Positions 10,963-20,811 of a stretch of DNA of 64,000 bases are shown piece by piece. The notes beneath the pieces are model-generated. The model was not told the DNA's origin, did not search any database, and saw nothing but the letters and a program-made list of their open reading frames with translations. The stretch is taken from positions 124,001 through 188,000 of the forward strand of contig CAIFEY010000001.1 in NCBI GenBank assembly GCA_903789635.1, in the 5' to 3' direction. A program made the position numbers and the translations under genes. This DNA is from an uncultured Eubacteriaceae bacterium (GTDB lineage: Bacteria; Bacillota; Clostridia; Peptostreptococcales; Anaerovoracaceae). Positions within the stretch are counted from its first letter, which is position 1. Each line of letters begins with the position of its first letter.

Positions 10963-12021
10963 ATGATGGAATCGAATAATCTGGAGAAACAGGAATTCAC
11001 CCCGAAGAGCCGCCTGCACGCGATCCTGGACGGACGCCGCGTCGACCGCCCTGCATGCATCTGCCCGGGCGGCATGATGAACATGGTCACCGACGGCCTG
11101 CAGAAGGAAGCCGGCGTCGGCCTGCCGGAGGCGCACACGGACGCGCGCAAGATGGCAGACCTCGCGGAGGCCGTGATCAAGGACGGCATCTTCGAGAACT
11201 GCGGCGTCCCGTTCTGCATGACGGTCGAGGCCGAGGCGATGGGCGCCAAGATCACGCTCGGAAACAACCTCTTCGAGCCTCATGTCGTCGAGTACGCGAT
11301 GTCGGACGTCGACAACTACGCGGAGCTGAAGCCGATTGACTTAGAGAGCGGCCGCGCCAAGGTCGTCCTGGACGCGATCAAGATCCTGAAGGACGAGGTG
11401 AAGGACGCGCCGATCATCGGAAACCTCACCGGCCCGGTCAGCACGGCGGCTTCCCTGGTAGACCCAGAGAAGTTCTACATGCAGCTGCGCAGGAAGAACG
11501 AGAACGCGCACAAGGTCATGGACTTCGTCACGGAGCAGCTGATCAAGTTCGGCGTCGCCCAGGTCGAGGCGGGCGCTGACGTCATCACGATCGCGGATCC
11601 GTCCGGCACGGGCGAGATCCTGGGACCGAAGTACTTCACCGAGTTCGCGGTCGACTACATCAACAAGCTGACCGACGCCCTGCACGAGGCGGGCGCGGAG
11701 GTCATCGTCCACATCTGCGGCCAGATGAAGTACGTCTACGACCAGCTGAAGGACGTCCGCAGCGACGCGCTGAGCTTTGACGCGATCGTCTCCCTGCGTG
11801 AGGCGAGAAAGCACCTGCCGGGACGCGTCCTGATGGGCAACGTCAGCACGTTCGCGGTCGAGCTGACCGATCCGGACAACGTCGATTCCCTGACCAGGAA
11901 GTGCGTCGACAACGGCGCGGACATCGTCTCCCCGGCATGCGGACTGGGAATGGGCTCCCCGCTGCCGAACGTCAGGGCGATCCTCAAGGCTGTGCGCAGC
12001 ACGCCGGTATCCGAGGAGTAG
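10963..12021 (+). CDS. UroD-superfamily corrinoid methyltransferase (MtaA/MtbA-like)
   Basis: 352 aa UroD fold; thiol-activating zinc motif HICG ... SPACGLG conserved, unlike heme UroD. Confidence 0.85.
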   Translation: MMESNNLEKQEFTPKSRLHAILDGRRVDRPACICPGGMMNMVTDGLQKEAGVGLPEAHTDARKMADLAEAVIKDGIFENCGVPFCMTVEAEAMGAKITLGNNLFEPHVVEYAMSDVDNYAELKPIDLESGRAKVVLDAIKILKDEVKDAPIIGNLTGPVSTAASLVDPEKFYMQLRRKNENAHKVMDFVTEQLIKFGVAQVEAGADVITIADPSGTGEILGPKYFTEFAVDYINKLTDALHEAGAEVIVHICGQMKYVYDQLKDVRSDALSFDAIVSLREARKHLPGRVLMGNVSTFAVELTDPDNVDSLTRKCVDNGADIVSPACGLGMGSPLPNVRAILKAVRSTPVSEE

Positions 12022-12057
12022 TTCGGACAAAATTCAATGGGGCTGGAAGGAAATGGA

Positions 12058-12765
12058 ATGACGAGAAACCTGAAACCGGAAAACACGATACTGATCGCCT
12101 GCTCGATGATGGAGGACGAGGTCGGCCGAGTGCTGGAGGAGCAGAACCTCCAGTACCCGGTCGTCTGGATGGAGCGCGGGTACCACAGCTACCCGGACAA
12201 GCTCCGCGCCGTCCTGCAGGAGCAGATCGACCTCGCGGAGGAGAAGCTGCCGAAGGACGAGTCCTCGAGCATCCTGCTCGCGTACGGGCTCTGCGGGAAC
12301 GGGACCGAGAGGCTCGTCTCCCACACGGCGACGCTGGCGATGCCGCGGTTCGACGACTGCATCAACACCCTGCTCTGCTGTGAGCCGCGCACCTGCCGCG
12401 CCATGGAGAAGGCCGGCGTCTACTATCTTACACGCGGCTGGACGCTGGACATGGGTGCCGTCCTGCAGTCGCACCAGAAACTGCTGGACAAGTTCGGCGA
12501 GAAGAAGACCGATCGGATCATGCGGATGATGTACGACGGCTACAAGCACGTGGCCGTGATCGACGACGGATGCTACGACACCGAGCCGATCTGCGAGTAC
12601 GCGGAGAAGTGCGCCGACCTGCTGAACGTCGACGCCGGGTGCGTGCCGGGCGGGACGTACATCTTAGAGAAGCTGATGACCGGCGGCTGGGACAGCGACA
12701 TCCTCGTGAAGAGGCCGGGCGAACAGGTTGAACAGGAAGACTTTTTCTACGAGTCGGTGCGGTAA
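12058..12765 (+). CDS. DUF1638 domain-containing protein
   Basis: ILIACSMMEDEVGRVL...LAYGLCGNGTERLVSHTATLAMPRFDDCINTLL; commonly found near corrinoid methyltransferase genes. Confidence 0.8.
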   Translation: MTRNLKPENTILIACSMMEDEVGRVLEEQNLQYPVVWMERGYHSYPDKLRAVLQEQIDLAEEKLPKDESSSILLAYGLCGNGTERLVSHTATLAMPRFDDCINTLLCCEPRTCRAMEKAGVYYLTRGWTLDMGAVLQSHQKLLDKFGEKKTDRIMRMMYDGYKHVAVIDDGCYDTEPICEYAEKCADLLNVDAGCVPGGTYILEKLMTGGWDSDILVKRPGEQVEQEDFFYESVR

Positions 12766-12829
12766 TCCGCCCGGCTCTTTTTTTTCTGCGGCGGCCATCA
12801 GGGCGGGTGTGAACCTGGTCGGGCGCGGA

Positions 12830-12851
12830 CTTTGTCCGAGGAGGGACAAAG
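12830..12851. promoter_or_regulatory. Inverted repeat CTTTGTCC-N6-GGACAAAG upstream of the second methyltransferase
   Basis: Perfect 8-bp arms: ctttgtcc gaggag ggacaaag. Confidence 0.55.
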
Positions 12852-13032
12852 GCGAAATGGAACTGCAGACCGCGGGCTTCTGCAGCAGCCCACGGCCGAC
12901 CTGATGTCGATCGGTCAGCCGCTCGGTTACATATAGATAAAATGAATTAGAAGCGCCGGCAGAATCTCTGTAAAATATACTGAGTAAATACTGAATAATT
13001 GGAAGATCTGAAGATCTAAGGAGGCGACCAGA

Positions 13033-14145
13033 GTGTCCAGAAAGACAAAAGACGAGATGACGCCGAAGCAGCGCGCTGCGGCGATCGCAAACGGAGAAGA
13101 AGTGGACCGCATGCCGTGCAACCCGAACGTGGCGAACGGCGTGGCGAGAGTCTACGGATGTAAGATTTCAGAGTTCAATACCTCGGCCAAGACGCTGGCA
13201 GAGGCGCAGATTGCGGGCTACAGACGCTTCGGATACGACAGCGTCCGCGTATTCACCGACCTTTTCCCGTGGGCAGAGGCGATGGGCGCGGAGGTCACGA
13301 TGCCGGAGGACGACACGGTCGACCTGAAGACCCCGGCGATCAAGGATCCGGCGGACTATAAGAAGATCCATCCGCTGAATCCGTATAAGGACGGCAGGCT
13401 TCCGGTCCACCTGGACGCGATGAAGTACCTGATCGACGGCGTCGGCGACGAGGTGGGAATCTCCGCGGCGATCGTAGGCCCGTTCACGAACGCTTGCTTC
13501 CTGCTCGGCGTAGAGAACGTCCTCCGCTTCTGCTACAAGAACCCGGAGGCGGTGCATCATCTCTGCCAGGTATCGCTGGAATCGCTGATCGCCTACGCGG
13601 ACGCGGCAATCGATATCGGCCTCGGACCGACGATTTCCGAGCCGATGTCCTCCTGCACTGTCATCAGCCCTAAGATCTTCCGCGAGTTTTCCGCGCCGTA
13701 CCTGAAGCAGCTCGTCGACCACTTCAAGTCGAGGGACCGCGGCGTCGTCATGCACATCTGCGGTCAGACTGCTGATATCTGGGAAGATATCGCGGATATG
13801 GGCGTCGCCGGATTCTCCATCGACAACGTCGCGAGCATCGAGGAGTGCAAGAAGAAGATCGGAAACAAGACCAAGATCCTGGGAAACGTGAACCCGGGAA
13901 CGACGATGTACATGGGCACGCCGGCGGAAGTTCGCATGGCGACGCTGCAGTGCATCAAGGAAGGCTACGACTCCCCGAAGGGCTTCATGCCGATGTCCGG
14001 CTGCTCCCTCCCGGTGGAAACGCCGTTCGAGAATATCGACATGATGATGGACACCGTGCGCGAGCTCGGATACCCGGTTGACCCGGAGAAGCTGGACCGC
14101 ATGATGAAAGAGACTGAGGCGGAACTGGAAAAGGAGAAAGCATAA
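13033..14145 (+). CDS. UroD-superfamily corrinoid methyltransferase (second copy, divergent)
   Basis: GTG start; UroD-like; zinc motif MHICG ... MSGCSLPV; stop overlaps the corrinoid-protein start. Confidence 0.85.
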   Translation: MSRKTKDEMTPKQRAAAIANGEEVDRMPCNPNVANGVARVYGCKISEFNTSAKTLAEAQIAGYRRFGYDSVRVFTDLFPWAEAMGAEVTMPEDDTVDLKTPAIKDPADYKKIHPLNPYKDGRLPVHLDAMKYLIDGVGDEVGISAAIVGPFTNACFLLGVENVLRFCYKNPEAVHHLCQVSLESLIAYADAAIDIGLGPTISEPMSSCTVISPKIFREFSAPYLKQLVDHFKSRDRGVVMHICGQTADIWEDIADMGVAGFSIDNVASIEECKKKIGNKTKILGNVNPGTTMYMGTPAEVRMATLQCIKEGYDSPKGFMPMSGCSLPVETPFENIDMMMDTVRELGYPVDPEKLDRMMKETEAELEKEKA

Positions 14146-14807
14146 TGGCAAGGAGCAAGGAAGAACTGATCGCGGCGATGGGAAACGCCGTGCTGGAGAT
14201 GGAAGATGAAGAGGCCGCGGCCCTGGCGGAGGAATACGTCGAGGCGGGCTACGATGCGATGGAAGGCCTGACCGAGGGTCTGGCAAAGGGCATGAACCGG
14301 GCAGGAGAGCTCTACGAGGAGAAGGAATACTTCATCCCTGAGCTGCTGCTCTGTTCCGATGCGTTCTACGGAGCCGTCGACGTCCTCCGTCCGCACATCC
14401 AGAAGAAGACCGACAGCGGCGAGCAGATGACCGCCGTCATCGGCGTCGTCGAGGGAGACACCCACGACATCGGAAAGAACATCCTGAAGATCATGCTGGA
14501 GACCGAGGGATTCGACGTCTACGACCTCGGAAAGGACGTCCCGACGCAGAACTTCATCGATGCGGCCAGGGAGCACAACGCGGACTTCATCGGCATGTCC
14601 ACGCTGATGACCACGACAATGATCAAGATGAGTGAGATCATCCAGGAGCTGAAGAACAACGGCCTGCGCGACCGCGTCGTCGTCATGGTCGGCGGCGGCC
14701 CGATCTCCGAGGCCTACGCGGACAAGATCGGTGCGGACGGCTACGAGCCGGATGCGGCAAGCGCAGCGCGCCGCGCGCGCGAGCTCGTCCTCGCCCACCG
14801 TTCGTAA
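14145..14807 (+). CDS. Corrinoid (B12-binding) protein, MtaC/MtbC-like
   Basis: B12 signature EGDTHDIGKNI ... MSTLMTTTM ... VMVGGGPISE; N-terminal helical cap. Confidence 0.93.
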   Translation: MARSKEELIAAMGNAVLEMEDEEAAALAEEYVEAGYDAMEGLTEGLAKGMNRAGELYEEKEYFIPELLLCSDAFYGAVDVLRPHIQKKTDSGEQMTAVIGVVEGDTHDIGKNILKIMLETEGFDVYDLGKDVPTQNFIDAAREHNADFIGMSTLMTTTMIKMSEIIQELKNNGLRDRVVVMVGGGPISEAYADKIGADGYEPDAASAARRARELVLAHRS

Positions 14808-14915
14808 CGCTGTACCGGAGCCGCGCATGGCAGATGCTCAGTGCCGCGCGCAGCCGCACGGTGAACGGTGACCGCAGCGAAACCCAATAAACCAACAATA
14901 CATAAACCAACAAAA

Positions 14916-14963
14916 ACGAAAATACCGAAGCAGGAATCACATTCCAGCTTCGGTATTTTCGTC
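14916..14963. terminator. Bidirectional-looking intrinsic terminator
   Basis: CGAAAATACCGAAGCaGGAATcacATTCCaGCTTCGGTATTTTCG. Confidence 0.8.
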
Positions 14964-15608
14964 TGTAACTTTGTATCCTTCAATAATTTAGTGGAATAAG
15001 TAAATTTCGATACGCTGTTGTAACCTTCGATGTCTCAAAAAAGGAAAAAAGCAGCCATGCACTCCCACTGACGCAGAGTCGAACCTGTCTGCTTTCCCGT
15101 ATATGTCCATTTTGTATCCGTTTTCGGCGACCTGCCGCAGACAACCCCGATTTGTCATTGACCTGCCGCGTATATGCGGATTGCTAAAACGATCTTGATT
15201 ACGTATTTTATTCTACAATCTGAATGGAAATTCATCAAATTCATCTTTTCGATAGGTTGGAAGTGTTGGAAGTGCAGAGGTATTAATTTTATTCAGGGTT
15301 GATGCGGGACTTTGCACGCATGTTGTTATCTGGGTGTATAGAGATTTTCTATAGGATGGGGAGAGGCGGAAATACCGGTGTGCAGGGCAGTGAAAAGAAG
15401 CAGGCGTTGATATTTGTAGAAAACGAATCTGGGTGCACGCGCCCCAATCGGGCGGGCTTTATGATAGAATAGGAATCAGAAACTTTCATGGCGGTGAGGC
15501 TCAGGCTGAAGCCGCCTGTTACGTATATTACGCTGTTGCGCATACGGTGAAGAGGATGCGCATCTGAAGAAGACCGCCGCGGAAAGCGGCGCAGAGGTGA
15601 GGGAATAC

Positions 15609-17822
15609 ATGGCAAAGTTAAATCCGAAGCAGCAGGAGGCAGTGGAGTACCTGGACGGGCCGCTGCTGATTTTAGCGGGAGCGGGGTCCGGGAAGACGAG
15701 CACGATGACGCACAGGATCGCGCACATGGTGGACTGCGGAATCGAGCCGTACCATATTCTGGCGGTGACGTTCACGAACAAGGCGGCGAACGAGATGCGG
15801 GAGCGTGTGGAACAGCTGATCGGGGACACGCGCGGGATGTGGATCATGACGTTCCACGCGATGTGCCTCAGGATCCTGCATAAGTACTGCGACCGGATCG
15901 GCTACGGCTCGCAGTTCTCTATCTACGACACGACGGACCAGAAGACGGTCGTGAAGAACATCATGAAGGAGCGCGGCATCAGCGACAAGGAGTATAAGCC
16001 CCAGTATCTTTTGTCGGCGATCAGTAACTGCAAGGAGAAGGCGCAGTCGCCGCAGGACTTTGCCGAAGTCTCGCTGGAGAGCGTGCGCAGCCGGGTCATC
16101 CACATCGTCTACGAGGAGTACGAGAAGCGACTGAAGGAGAACAACGCGATGGACTTTGACGACCTGCTCCTGAACTGCTGGCGCCTGCTGAACAGCGAGC
16201 CGGACGTGCTGGAGGAGTATCAGCAGCGGTTTAAGTACATCATGGTCGACGAGTACCAGGACACGAACCACATCCAGTACGAGCTCGTGACGATGCTCGC
16301 GAAGAAGAGCCGCAACATCTGCGTGGTCGGCGACGACGACCAGTGCATCTACCAGTGGCGAGGCGCGGACATCCGCAACATCCTGGACTTTGAGAAGGAT
16401 TTTCCGGAGACAAAGGTGATCAAGCTCGAGCAGAACTACCGCTCCGTCGGGAACATCCTGGCTGCTGCACACTCGGTCATCCAGAACAACACGGAGAGAA
16501 AGTCCAAGAAGCTCTGGACGGACCGTGAGCCGGGCGAGAAGGTACATTATTACCGACTGGACAACGATAAGGAGGAGGCGTCGTACGTGGCGCGCCAGAT
16601 CGCGTTCCTGGAGAAGGACGGGCGGAACTGGAATGACTTCGCGATCCTGTACCGAACCAACGCGCAGTCGCGTCTGTTCGAGGAGGCGATGAGCCGCGAG
16701 GGCATCCCGTACCGTGTCCTGTCGGGCATGCGCTACTATGACCGCAAGGAGATCAAGGACGCGATGGCGTACATGCGCCTCGTGGTCAATCCGGCGGACG
16801 ACCTGTCGGTGCAGCGCATCATCAACGAGCCTAAGCGCGGCGTCGGGGCCAAGACCTGGGAGAAGATCCGCGCGTTCGCGGCGGCCAGAAGGCAGAGCGT
16901 GCTGGAGGCGCTGGCGGACTCGGACGGCGAGGTCCTCGGGACGCTGCCGGGCAAGGCCTATGAGAAGGTCAGGGACATGGTGGGGTGCATCATGCTCTGC
17001 CGGCAGGAGAAGGATAACCTCAATGTTACGGATATCTTTGACCAATTGATGACCAAGACGGGCTACATGCCTGCCCTGGAGAACGAGCACACGACGGAGG
17101 CGGAGGGACGCCTGGACAACCTGATGGAGTTCAAGTCGGTCATCGCGGACTACGAGAGCAGTGCGGAGGAGCCTACGCTCGACGAGTTTATGGAGCAGCT
17201 CGCGCTGACGGCGGAGGTCGACAACTACAACGAGTCGGACGCCGCGGTCACGATGATGACGATGCACAGTGCCAAGGGGCTGGAGTTCCCGGTTGTGTTC
17301 ATGCCGGGCATGGAGGACGGCCTGTTCCCGGGAAGCCGCGCGTTCGACGACGAGAGCAAGATGGAGGAGGAACGCCGCCTCTGCTACGTCGGCATGACCC
17401 GCGCCAAGGAGCTGCTGTACCTGACGAGCGCCGAGGTGCGCACGCGCTACGGCCGCACGGACTATACGCGTGAGTCGCAGTTCATGAAGGAGCTGGACCC
17501 GAAGCTGGTCGAGGGCGACGCGGTGTTCCGCAAGAAGGCCGGAGATTCCAGCCTGGGCGTTTCGACGGGCAGCATCGACGGGTATTCCCGCCAGCCGGCC
17601 GCAAAGCCGTACGACGCGCTGAAATACGCCCGCATGGAGACGCGCAGGCACGCATCCTCATCGGCGGACTCCCTCGACCTGAACGCCGGCGACCACGTCA
17701 AGCACAGCAAGTTCGGCGAGGGTCTGGTCATCGAGGCGAGCGACAAGATCGTGACCGTCGCATTCGACTCCGTCGGCATCAAGAAGCTGGCGAGGGGCAT
17801 CGCGCCGCTGGAGAAGCTCTAG
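15609..17822 (+). CDS. pcrA: UvrD/PcrA-type DNA helicase
   Basis: Superfamily I motifs LAGAGSGKTSTMTHRI, VDEYQDTN, VGDDDQCIYQWRGA, MTMHSAKGLEFPVVFM. Confidence 0.95.
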   Translation: MAKLNPKQQEAVEYLDGPLLILAGAGSGKTSTMTHRIAHMVDCGIEPYHILAVTFTNKAANEMRERVEQLIGDTRGMWIMTFHAMCLRILHKYCDRIGYGSQFSIYDTTDQKTVVKNIMKERGISDKEYKPQYLLSAISNCKEKAQSPQDFAEVSLESVRSRVIHIVYEEYEKRLKENNAMDFDDLLLNCWRLLNSEPDVLEEYQQRFKYIMVDEYQDTNHIQYELVTMLAKKSRNICVVGDDDQCIYQWRGADIRNILDFEKDFPETKVIKLEQNYRSVGNILAAAHSVIQNNTERKSKKLWTDREPGEKVHYYRLDNDKEEASYVARQIAFLEKDGRNWNDFAILYRTNAQSRLFEEAMSREGIPYRVLSGMRYYDRKEIKDAMAYMRLVVNPADDLSVQRIINEPKRGVGAKTWEKIRAFAAARRQSVLEALADSDGEVLGTLPGKAYEKVRDMVGCIMLCRQEKDNLNVTDIFDQLMTKTGYMPALENEHTTEAEGRLDNLMEFKSVIADYESSAEEPTLDEFMEQLALTAEVDNYNESDAAVTMMTMHSAKGLEFPVVFMPGMEDGLFPGSRAFDDESKMEEERRLCYVGMTRAKELLYLTSAEVRTRYGRTDYTRESQFMKELDPKLVEGDAVFRKKAGDSSLGVSTGSIDGYSRQPAAKPYDALKYARMETRRHASSSADSLDLNAGDHVKHSKFGEGLVIEASDKIVTVAFDSVGIKKLARGIAPLEKL

Positions 17823-18017
17823 CGACGCTCCGCCCGTCTTCGACAAAGCACACCCGACCAGGTCCCGCGAGTGCGGGGAAAGAAGCGGACAGATGCATAC
17901 GGCGCCAGGTGCGCGGCACCAGACATCAGGATTATGCGCGGCGTCTGGCGCCCCGGATGATGCGCGCGGCGTCAGGGATCAGGCACCGGGCATCGTGAAG
18001 ATGCAGACGGTGTAAAA

Positions 18018-18058
18018 TTGACAAAGATTACGTTAATTATAAATAAATACGCTTATAA
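18018..18058 (+). promoter_or_regulatory. Candidate promoter region upstream of ligA
   Basis: TTGACA at 18018-18023 followed by A+T-rich -10-like boxes (AAATAA, TATAAT). Confidence 0.4.
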
Positions 18059-18125
18059 TAATTGGTAACAGTATGGATAACCGGAAGACGACCGGGAAAG
18101 GAATCAGCAGAAAGGGGAATTGAGC

Positions 18126-20108
18126 ATGGCCGAGAATAAGAAGGAGAGGATCAAAGAACTTGTCGACGCGCTGAACCGCGCCGCCCGCGCGTACTACATG
18201 GACGCGGAGGAGATTATGCCGAACATCGAGTACGACCGGATGTACGACGAGCTTCTGGACCTGGAGAAGGAGACGGGCATCATCCTGTCGAACAGCCCGT
18301 CGCAGAACGTCGGATACGAGATCGTCTCAGATCTGCCTAAGGAGCGCCACCCGAGCCGTATGCTGAGCCTGGACAAGACCAAGAGCAGGGAAGAGCTCAG
18401 GGACTGGCTCGGCGATCAGGAGGGCCTGCTCTCCTGGAAGCTGGACGGAATCACAATCGTACTGACATACGACGGCGGAAAACTCGTGAAGGCGCTGACC
18501 AGAGGAAACGGCGACGTCGGAGAGGTCATCACGAACAACGCCAAGGTGTTCGACAATGTGCCGGTGTCCATTGGATTTAAGGGACACATGGTCCTGCGCG
18601 GCGAGGCGGTGATGAAGTACAGCGACTTCGAGAAGATCAACGAGGCGATCGGCGACGCCGACGCGAAGTATAAGAACCCGAGGAACCTCTGCAGCGGCTC
18701 CGTCCGCCAGCTGGATCCGCGCGTGACCAAGGACAGGCACGTCAACTTCATCGCGTTCACGCTGGTCGAGGCGGAGGGCGTGGACTTCCAGGAGCGAAGG
18801 GACAACCAGCTGAACTGGGTCGGCGAACAGGGCTTCGACGTCGTCCCGTTTAAGTATGTAAACAAGGACAACATCCTGGACACGATCGAGTGGTTCGCGC
18901 AGGAGATCGTCAATAACGATTTTCCTTCGGACGGGCTTGTTTTGACCTACAACGACATGGTCTACGGCCGCTCGCTCGGGCAGACCGCCAAGTTCCCTAA
19001 GGACTCGCTCGCCTTCAAGTGGGTTGACCAGAAGGAGAAGACGACGCTGCGCCAGATCGAGTGGAGTGCGTCCAGGACCGGACTGATCAACCCGGTCGCG
19101 ATCTTCGACCCGGTGGAGCTGGAGGGCACGACGGTGAAGAGGGCCTCCGTGCACAACGTCAGCATCATGCGTGAGCTGAAGCTCGGCATCGGCGACACGA
19201 TCACCGTATATAAGTCGAACATGATCATCCCGCAGATCGCGGAGGACCTGACGGGCAGTGACAATATCGAGATTCCGGATACGTGCCCGGTATGCGGCGG
19301 CAAAACCGAGATCCACGAGGACAACGGCGTCCAGACGCTCTACTGCACCAACCCGAAATGTCTCGCCAAGCAGATCAAGAGTTTCTCCCTGTTCGTCTCC
19401 AGGGACGCGATGAACATCGACGGCCTGAGCGACGCGACGATCGAGAAGCTGATCGCTAAGGGGCTGATCACGGAGTTTGCAGACCTGTTCAAATTCGATA
19501 CGTACAGGGATGCGGTCGTCGAGATGGACGGATTCGGGGAGAAGTCGTTCCAGAATCTTGCGGAATCCGTGAAGAGGGCCAGGGAGTCTAACCCGGTCCG
19601 CCTGCTGTACGCGCTCGGAATCCCGGGAATCGGGCTCGCCAACGCCAAGGTTATTGCGAAGGCCTGCGGAAACAGCTGGACGCGCATGCAGAACCTGACG
19701 GAAGATGAGCTGACCGCGATCGACGGCGTCGGAAGCGTGCTGGCAAAGGCATACACCGACTATTTCGCAGACAGCAGACACCAGAAGATCGTTGCGGACA
19801 TCCTGGATCAGGTCACCCTGGACGAGACGGTCGAGGACAGCCCGAACTTCCTGGACGGCATGACGTTCGTCATCACCGGTTCACTGAACCACTACGCGAA
19901 CCGCGAGGAGCTGAAGTCCGAGATCGAGCGCTTCGGCGGAAAGGCAGCGGGCTCCGTCAGCAGTAAGACGACCGCCCTGATCAACAACGACACGACGTCC
20001 ACGAGCGCCAAGAACAACAAGGCGAAGGAGCTCGGAATTCCGATCCTCGACGAGGAAACCATGCAGAAATGGCTGGAAACAGGAGAAAAACCGACCAACG
20101 TCGAGTAG
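18126..20108 (+). CDS. ligA: NAD-dependent DNA ligase LigA
   Basis: Adenylation motif SWKLDGITI, zinc cysteines CPVCGG...CTNPKC, HhH region and BRCT C-terminus. Confidence 0.96.
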   Translation: MAENKKERIKELVDALNRAARAYYMDAEEIMPNIEYDRMYDELLDLEKETGIILSNSPSQNVGYEIVSDLPKERHPSRMLSLDKTKSREELRDWLGDQEGLLSWKLDGITIVLTYDGGKLVKALTRGNGDVGEVITNNAKVFDNVPVSIGFKGHMVLRGEAVMKYSDFEKINEAIGDADAKYKNPRNLCSGSVRQLDPRVTKDRHVNFIAFTLVEAEGVDFQERRDNQLNWVGEQGFDVVPFKYVNKDNILDTIEWFAQEIVNNDFPSDGLVLTYNDMVYGRSLGQTAKFPKDSLAFKWVDQKEKTTLRQIEWSASRTGLINPVAIFDPVELEGTTVKRASVHNVSIMRELKLGIGDTITVYKSNMIIPQIAEDLTGSDNIEIPDTCPVCGGKTEIHEDNGVQTLYCTNPKCLAKQIKSFSLFVSRDAMNIDGLSDATIEKLIAKGLITEFADLFKFDTYRDAVVEMDGFGEKSFQNLAESVKRARESNPVRLLYALGIPGIGLANAKVIAKACGNSWTRMQNLTEDELTAIDGVGSVLAKAYTDYFADSRHQKIVADILDQVTLDETVEDSPNFLDGMTFVITGSLNHYANREELKSEIERFGGKAAGSVSSKTTALINNDTTSTSAKNNKAKELGIPILDEETMQKWLETGEKPTNVE

Positions 20109-20564
20109 ATTGATTGTAACGATATACAAAAATAATGCATAAGTTTGTAACTTGTGCACAATCGAAATGAATAGGCATTGCAGACCGCTGGGTTTTCCGG
20201 CGAGAGCAGTGCCTTTTCTTTTGCCTTCAGCGGTCAAATTGATACAGGTAGAACGAAATTGTTGCAAAATTACTTAATTGCGTATTTCATCAGTTTCCTG
20301 AGGTAGACGATTCGGGCGGATTTTGTCTGGGAAGGGGGCGGGAAGTGACCTACGAGAGGGTGAGATGGGTATGAAAAGGGCCATTTTGAAAATGAATAAA
20401 AAAAGATTTATGTGAATAAAATTGGCTGGAGTGTATAATTGACAGAACATAGCGTGAATAAAGTGAGCAAAAAAAGCATTGGAAAATCAATGCGTTAAAG
20501 GGTAATCTGACGTTTTGCCATCGTCAAAAGATTCACAGGGAACATGAATATCCTTCCTTCATAG

Positions 20565-20602
20565 CAACATTGCAGTGACAACATAGTGCCTTTGCAATGT
20601 TG
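20565..20602. promoter_or_regulatory. Inverted repeat CAACATTGCA-N18-TGCAATGTTG overlapping the putP -35 box
   Basis: Perfect 10-bp arms at 20565-20574 and 20593-20602. Confidence 0.65.
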
Positions 20603-20628
20603 ACAATGATATACCCGTATGTGATAAT
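20600..20628 (+). promoter_or_regulatory. Predicted sigma-A promoter with extended -10 (putP)
   Basis: TTGACA (20600-20605), 17-bp spacer, TGt-GATAAT (20623-20628). Confidence 0.65.
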
Positions 20629-20772
20629 ATATGTATAATTTTTATCAATGACGAGATTACGCAATCTAATATTTTGAAATAGGCGTAACCTGTGGAAACC
20701 GTCGTTGATCGGTAATTAAACATCATCTATGAAGGGTATTTCTAAAAATCAAGAGTCAAAAAAGGGAGGAAA

Positions 20773-20805
20773 ATGAGTAGCCCCGTTTCCGCGGTTATCA
20801 TATAA
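20773..20805 (+). CDS. Candidate leader peptide MSSPVSAVII
   Basis: ATG behind AGGGAGGAA; stop TAA 6 nt before the putP ATG, same reading frame as putP. Confidence 0.4.
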   Translation: MSSPVSAVII

Positions 20806-20811
20806 GTCACT

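Noticed and set aside
15060-15110. tRNA-like fragment (GACGCAGAGTCGAACCTG)
   Set aside because: Only a short T-arm-like match; no cloverleaf can be drawn.
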